Assembly: GCA_002483135.1 (NCBI GenBank)
Contig: DLHI01000022.1
Span: forward strand, 62,001 to 126,000
Direction: 5' to 3'
DNA from: Hyphomonadaceae bacterium UBA7672
Lineage (GTDB): Bacteria; Pseudomonadota; Alphaproteobacteria; Caulobacterales; Hyphomonadaceae
Length of the DNA: 64,000 nucleotides
Of this stretch, positions 60,866 to 64,000 are shown piece by piece. Each line of letters starts with the position of its first letter. The stretch's first letter is position 1. A model generated the notes under the pieces. The model was not told the origin of the DNA, made no database searches, and saw nothing but the letters and a program-made list of their open reading frames with translations. The translations under genes and the position numbers were made by a program.

Positions 60866-61282
60866 TCAGACGCTCGTTGGCGGTCCAGTCGCGGGAGGAG
60901 GCGGCGCCGCGAGGATCATGCCGGGGCGAGCGGACTGTACAGCCAGCGGGATTGGCATGTGTATCAAGGCGGGAGCTGCCGCCTCGGACGCCGAGCTGGG
61001 CGCCGCTATCGGGGCTGACGCAGCAAACGCACACGGCGAGTTGGAACCTTTAGAGTCAGAGCTGTCCCGGCTCTTGGAAAGATCGACGATCTCCCCAGTT
61101 TCAAGATCAACGCCGACCTTGGGCATTGCGCTGCCATCGCACATCTGAACGACGAGCGCGCGTCCGTGAGCGGACTCTGCCGTAGCCAGCATGTAGCCGC
61201 CGGGTACGAGCGCACGCACGAGCACAGCAAGAAGCGCGACGGCGCCCAGCTGTCTCGCGATGCTTCGTACGAAGCGTTTCAT
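60866..61282 (-). CDS. DUF2946-family protein
   Basis: A 138-residue protein with one N-terminal hydrophobic segment (LGAVALLAVLVRALVPGGYML) and later Cys (VQMCDG, SPCAFA), the DUF2946 pattern. Family members often sit beside TonB receptors and copper or metal genes. The ATG at 61282 is preferred to an upstream frame extension. The TonB receptor lies upstream on the same strand, about 240 bases away. Confidence 0.65.
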   Translation of the reverse strand: MKRFVRSIARQLGAVALLAVLVRALVPGGYMLATAESAHGRALVVQMCDGSAMPKVGVDLETGEIVDLSKSRDSSDSKGSNSPCAFAASAPIAAPSSASEAAAPALIHMPIPLAVQSARPGMILAAPPPPATGPPTSV

Positions 61283-61521
61283 GCTACGGCCCCCTTTCGC
61301 ATGCCCGGTCAGCCCGTGTACGCGTTGACAATCGTGCGCTGACACGCGCTTGTCGCAGGAGCGCCGCCATCAGGTGTGATCCGGTTGCGATCATTTTGAT
61401 GCTGGCCTGTCGATGGAGACGCGTGTCGCCACCGATCCCGCTTGTCAAACGGCGACGGATTGGCAGAGCCGGAGCCTGTCGCGGCCTGGCCTGTTCAATT
61501 GGCACGATCGGTGGCGCTTCA

Positions 61522-63663
61522 TCAGAAATCCTTCCGAAGCGAGATGAAGACGGACCGTGGCTGTGTCGGTATGACGATACGGCCTGCAAGATACTGGTAG
61601 GGCTCGAAGCTCAACTCGTCGGCTAGGTTGACGATGGAAATACCTAGCGTCGCGAACTCGAAGTCCCAGGTCGCCTGCGCGTCGATCAGGACCGAACCAT
61701 CAACCGTAGACGTGTTCGGCAGTGTAAGATCCCGGTCCGAAACAAAAGTCGCGCCGGCGCCGACCTCAAGTGGACCGAGCGGTCCTTCGAGGAAGCGATA
61801 CCGGGCGGCCAACCGTCCCGAATGTTCGGGGACCCGGGTCGGACGATCGCCGACGGGAAGGGTATTGTCTTTCGTGACCTCGGCATCCGTATAGGCGTAG
61901 TTGGCCAGGAGTGACAGGTTCGCTGTCGGCTCGTAGACCAGATCGAGTTCGATGCCACGCGCCCTTTGTTCGCCAGTCTGAATCGATGCGAAGGGGATGA
62001 TTGGATCGGCCGTTTTCACATTCTGCCGCGTGATCTGGTAGAGTGCGGCCGTGCCTGACAGGCCCGGTATGACACCGAAGAACTTGAAGCCCGCCTCGTA
62101 AGACTGTGATGTCTCAGGCTGAGGGTTCACGAGCCCGAGCGGGGCGACGAGGCCTGCAAATCCCTCTGAATATCCTGCGAAGGCCGAGAGGCCATCTGCG
62201 ATCTCGTAGGTCGCGCCGATGCGGGGCGTGACGCGCCAGTACTCCCGGTCTGTGTCAAGGAAGGAGAGCCCGGAGCTTGTATATGTGCTGTGAACGTTGA
62301 GGCGTGTCCAGCGCAGCCCGGCTGTCAGGTCGAGCTTGTCGCCAACGCTGATCTGATCCTGCACGAACAGCGCCAGCGTCGACATAGTGTCAGTTTGGCG
62401 ATCGGTGAGCGTAACTGGCGCGCCATAGGCTGTGGTTGTCGAAGGATCAGCATAATCGATGAAGGCGAGAGGTTCGAACGCGATCTCGGCCGCATAGTCC
62501 GTGTCGTCGACATCCACGCCGACCAGCAAACCATGACTTGCGCCAATTGCGTCAAACGTTGCGTAGAGGCTCGCCGTTGCGAACGTCTGTTCGACGTCGG
62601 TCGGCAGGCCGGCCTTGAAGAATCCATACGTCGTGCCTGCCGCCGGTACGACCGGGAAGGGGAAGGTCGAGAACTCGTCGAAGGCGCTTTCGTAGCGTCG
62701 GACCGTCAGTTGACCCTGGAGGTTGTCAGAGAAACTGTGCCGGAGGTCGGCTGTGAGCAGCGTGTTTTCGATCACGGTCGGTGGCGCATCCTCAGCGCCG
62801 GCGAAGGTGAACGGGTCGACGGTTGGATCGTCAATCAGCTCGTATGGAAGGCCGGAATACTCCTGCTGTTCGATACGCGAGTACTGGCCGCGAAGGGTGA
62901 GCCGGGTTGCGTCGGACAGGTTGAAGGCGACAGTCGGATAGAGCGAGTACTTGTCCATATCGATGACATCGAGGTAGCTGTCCGCCTGCTCCCATGCTCC
63001 CGTCATGCGGAACTGGATGGCATCTCCAAGCGGTACATTGAGGTCGCCATCGATGCCCACTGTACCGAAGCTTCCAGCACGCGCCGCCACGTAACCGCCG
63101 AAGCTCGAGGTCGGGTCCTTGGACACGAGGTTGATCAGGCCCGAGAGAGGGGAGCCCGCGCCGCCGCCATAGAGTGTTGCGGTTGGCCCCTTGGCGACTT
63201 CGACGCGTTCAACGTTGACGAGCGAGCCAGGATCGACGGTGCCGCTTGGTAGGCCATAGGCTGGCAGGCCATCGATCAAATAGTCTGTCCGGAATCCGCG
63301 GATCACGGGAGACTGCAAGACGATCTCGTACGTCTTTGATGGCGCGACGCCAGAAACGTTCACCAACGCGTCGGATATCGTCCGAAGATCCTGTTCCTCG
63401 ATCAGGGTGCGCGTGAGGACCTGAACGGATTGCGGAATCTCCTGCACCGGCGTCGGTGTCCGCGTCGTGGTGCCTGCATCCGGCGCAGACTGGCTATCCT
63501 TTTGGCCGGTGACGACCACGACATCCCGTGTCCAGCTCTCATCGCCGGTTTGCTGCGCGAGGGCGGCTGGGGCTGTTGCCAGACACAGCGCGAGACCGCT
63601 TGCAGAGGCGGCAAGTGCGGAAACCGACTTGAGTGATCGGCGCAGGGAGATGGTAGGCGTCAT
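61522..63663 (-). CDS. TonB-dependent siderophore/metal receptor
   Basis: A 713-residue outer-membrane receptor with complete signal peptide (LATAPAALAQ end). TonB box DVVVVTGQK, plug VQEIPQSVQVLTRTLIEEQ, VIRGF, NVERVEVAKGPTATLYGG, then a barrel ending SVFISLRKDF with the proper terminal Phe. Siderophore-type plug (EIPQSVQV) like FhuE/FecA, unlike the receptor at 37294. Neighbours (DUF2946, MliC-like) point to metal uptake rather than to the catabolic island. Confidence 0.9.
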   Translation of the reverse strand: MTPTISLRRSLKSVSALAASASGLALCLATAPAALAQQTGDESWTRDVVVVTGQKDSQSAPDAGTTTRTPTPVQEIPQSVQVLTRTLIEEQDLRTISDALVNVSGVAPSKTYEIVLQSPVIRGFRTDYLIDGLPAYGLPSGTVDPGSLVNVERVEVAKGPTATLYGGGAGSPLSGLINLVSKDPTSSFGGYVAARAGSFGTVGIDGDLNVPLGDAIQFRMTGAWEQADSYLDVIDMDKYSLYPTVAFNLSDATRLTLRGQYSRIEQQEYSGLPYELIDDPTVDPFTFAGAEDAPPTVIENTLLTADLRHSFSDNLQGQLTVRRYESAFDEFSTFPFPVVPAAGTTYGFFKAGLPTDVEQTFATASLYATFDAIGASHGLLVGVDVDDTDYAAEIAFEPLAFIDYADPSTTTAYGAPVTLTDRQTDTMSTLALFVQDQISVGDKLDLTAGLRWTRLNVHSTYTSSGLSFLDTDREYWRVTPRIGATYEIADGLSAFAGYSEGFAGLVAPLGLVNPQPETSQSYEAGFKFFGVIPGLSGTAALYQITRQNVKTADPIIPFASIQTGEQRARGIELDLVYEPTANLSLLANYAYTDAEVTKDNTLPVGDRPTRVPEHSGRLAARYRFLEGPLGPLEVGAGATFVSDRDLTLPNTSTVDGSVLIDAQATWDFEFATLGISIVNLADELSFEPYQYLAGRIVIPTQPRSVFISLRKDF

Positions 63664-63703
63664 GGGGTGTTTTCCGTCGAGTGGCTGTGATTTAAAGCAA
63701 TGA

Positions 63704-64000
63704 TCAGTGACTGTGGCCGCCGCGACCGCACATCAGGTGGGTGGAGTTGCTCATCCACATGAGCTTCACACCCGGGCTCCAGGTGAGCGAGTGGTCGCCG
63801 TCGCTCCATACGATCTGGACTGGCCCCGGCTCCGGCGGAACATATGCCAACCGGTATGATGCGCCGCCCAGCCAGACGTCTGCCACAGCCACGTCTCCGT
63901 CGACATTGAGGTCCAGCACCATCTTGCTGCCGTCCTCGCAACGGAAGGCCGAGCCCCTCGCCGGTTCTGCGACCAAGCGTTGGACCGGCTGCGGTTGGCG
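63704..64000 (-). CDS. MliC-like (C-type lysozyme inhibitor) domain protein, partial at right edge
   Basis: 99 codons, open to the right edge; the start is outside the window. FRCEDGSKMVLDLNVDGD and the late SLTWSPGVKLMW ... HLMCGRGGHSH match the MliC beta-barrel with its conserved Cys pair. MliC proteins protect against C-type lysozyme in the periplasm or as lipoproteins. It could be the C-terminal domain of a larger protein. Lies just upstream of the receptor. Confidence 0.55.
   Translation of the reverse strand, partial: RQPQPVQRLVAEPARGSAFRCEDGSKMVLDLNVDGDVAVADVWLGGASYRLAYVPPEPGPVQIVWSDGDHSLTWSPGVKLMWMSNSTHLMCGRGGHSH

Noticed and set aside
1..64000. CRISPR arrays, tRNA or rRNA genes, riboswitches
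   Set aside because: No regularly spaced direct repeats, cloverleaf-like segments or conserved riboswitch cores were noticed; a covariance-model search would be needed to exclude small RNAs.

Overview
The window reads as chromosomal DNA of a high-GC alphaproteobacterium. Several TonB-dependent receptors, IclR-controlled acyl-CoA catabolism, DUF2244 and DUF2946 genes, and frequent GTG starts would suit Caulobacterales/Hyphomonadales or Sphingomonadales, but no rRNA or housekeeping marker fixes the taxon. No tRNA, rRNA, CRISPR array, transposase or integrase was recognised.

Region 1 (1-8.9 kb) is a mosaic of cut genes. A BREX-type Lhr-like helicase (brxHI-like, running off the left edge) overlaps a brxD-like ATPase that is cut inside its Walker A motif. 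Next come two RHS/YD-repeat fragments in opposite orientations, one carrying a bulb-lectin insert, and then a TonB-dependent receptor that has lost its signal-peptide start. Three abrupt mid-gene junctions lie near 1740, 5663 and 6860, and none has a recognisable mobile element. They are either real rearrangements or assembly joins.

Region 2 (9-20 kb) holds a PepSY membrane protein (partner of the receptor) and a large ferritin-like/mono-cluster/double-CDGSH iron protein. A FixJ-type regulator, a lone receiver and a soluble PAS histidine kinase follow, leading two alpha/beta hydrolases and a metallo-beta-lactamase-fold hydrolase. A TetR regulator then faces a darcynin-SDR pair.

Region 3 (20.4-59.7 kb) is a continuous catabolic island of about 35 genes. 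It encodes a TonB receptor, two paralogous MFS carriers, acyl-CoA ligase, a two-domain CaiB-type CoA-transferase and three acyl-CoA dehydrogenases. It also has two crotonases, hydroxyacyl-CoA dehydrogenase, thiolase, a DUF35 + SCP-x-like pair that resembles steroid side-chain retro-aldolases, VOC and FAH-family proteins, and a Tat-exported molybdenum hydroxylase. Two amidohydrolases, dienelactone hydrolase, GST, several SDRs and two IclR regulators complete it. The logic suggests uptake of a hydrophobic, probably cyclic compound, CoA activation, beta-oxidation or aldol side-chain removal, and ring opening. The substrate cannot be read from the sequence.

The strongest new observation is a shared operator in this island. 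The pattern TTCT-N6-AGAA-N5-TTCT-N6-AGAA (33 bp, four half-sites) occurs, perfect or degenerate, at nine intergenic promoter regions (21310, 23066, 29346, 33894, 37176, 43807, 48034, 55145, 58292). These sites precede nearly every operon of the island and tie it into one regulon, plausibly under one of the two IclR proteins.

Region 4 (59.9-64 kb) has a DUF2244 membrane protein with a small partner, a DUF2946 protein, a siderophore-type TonB receptor, and a partial MliC-like protein at the right edge.
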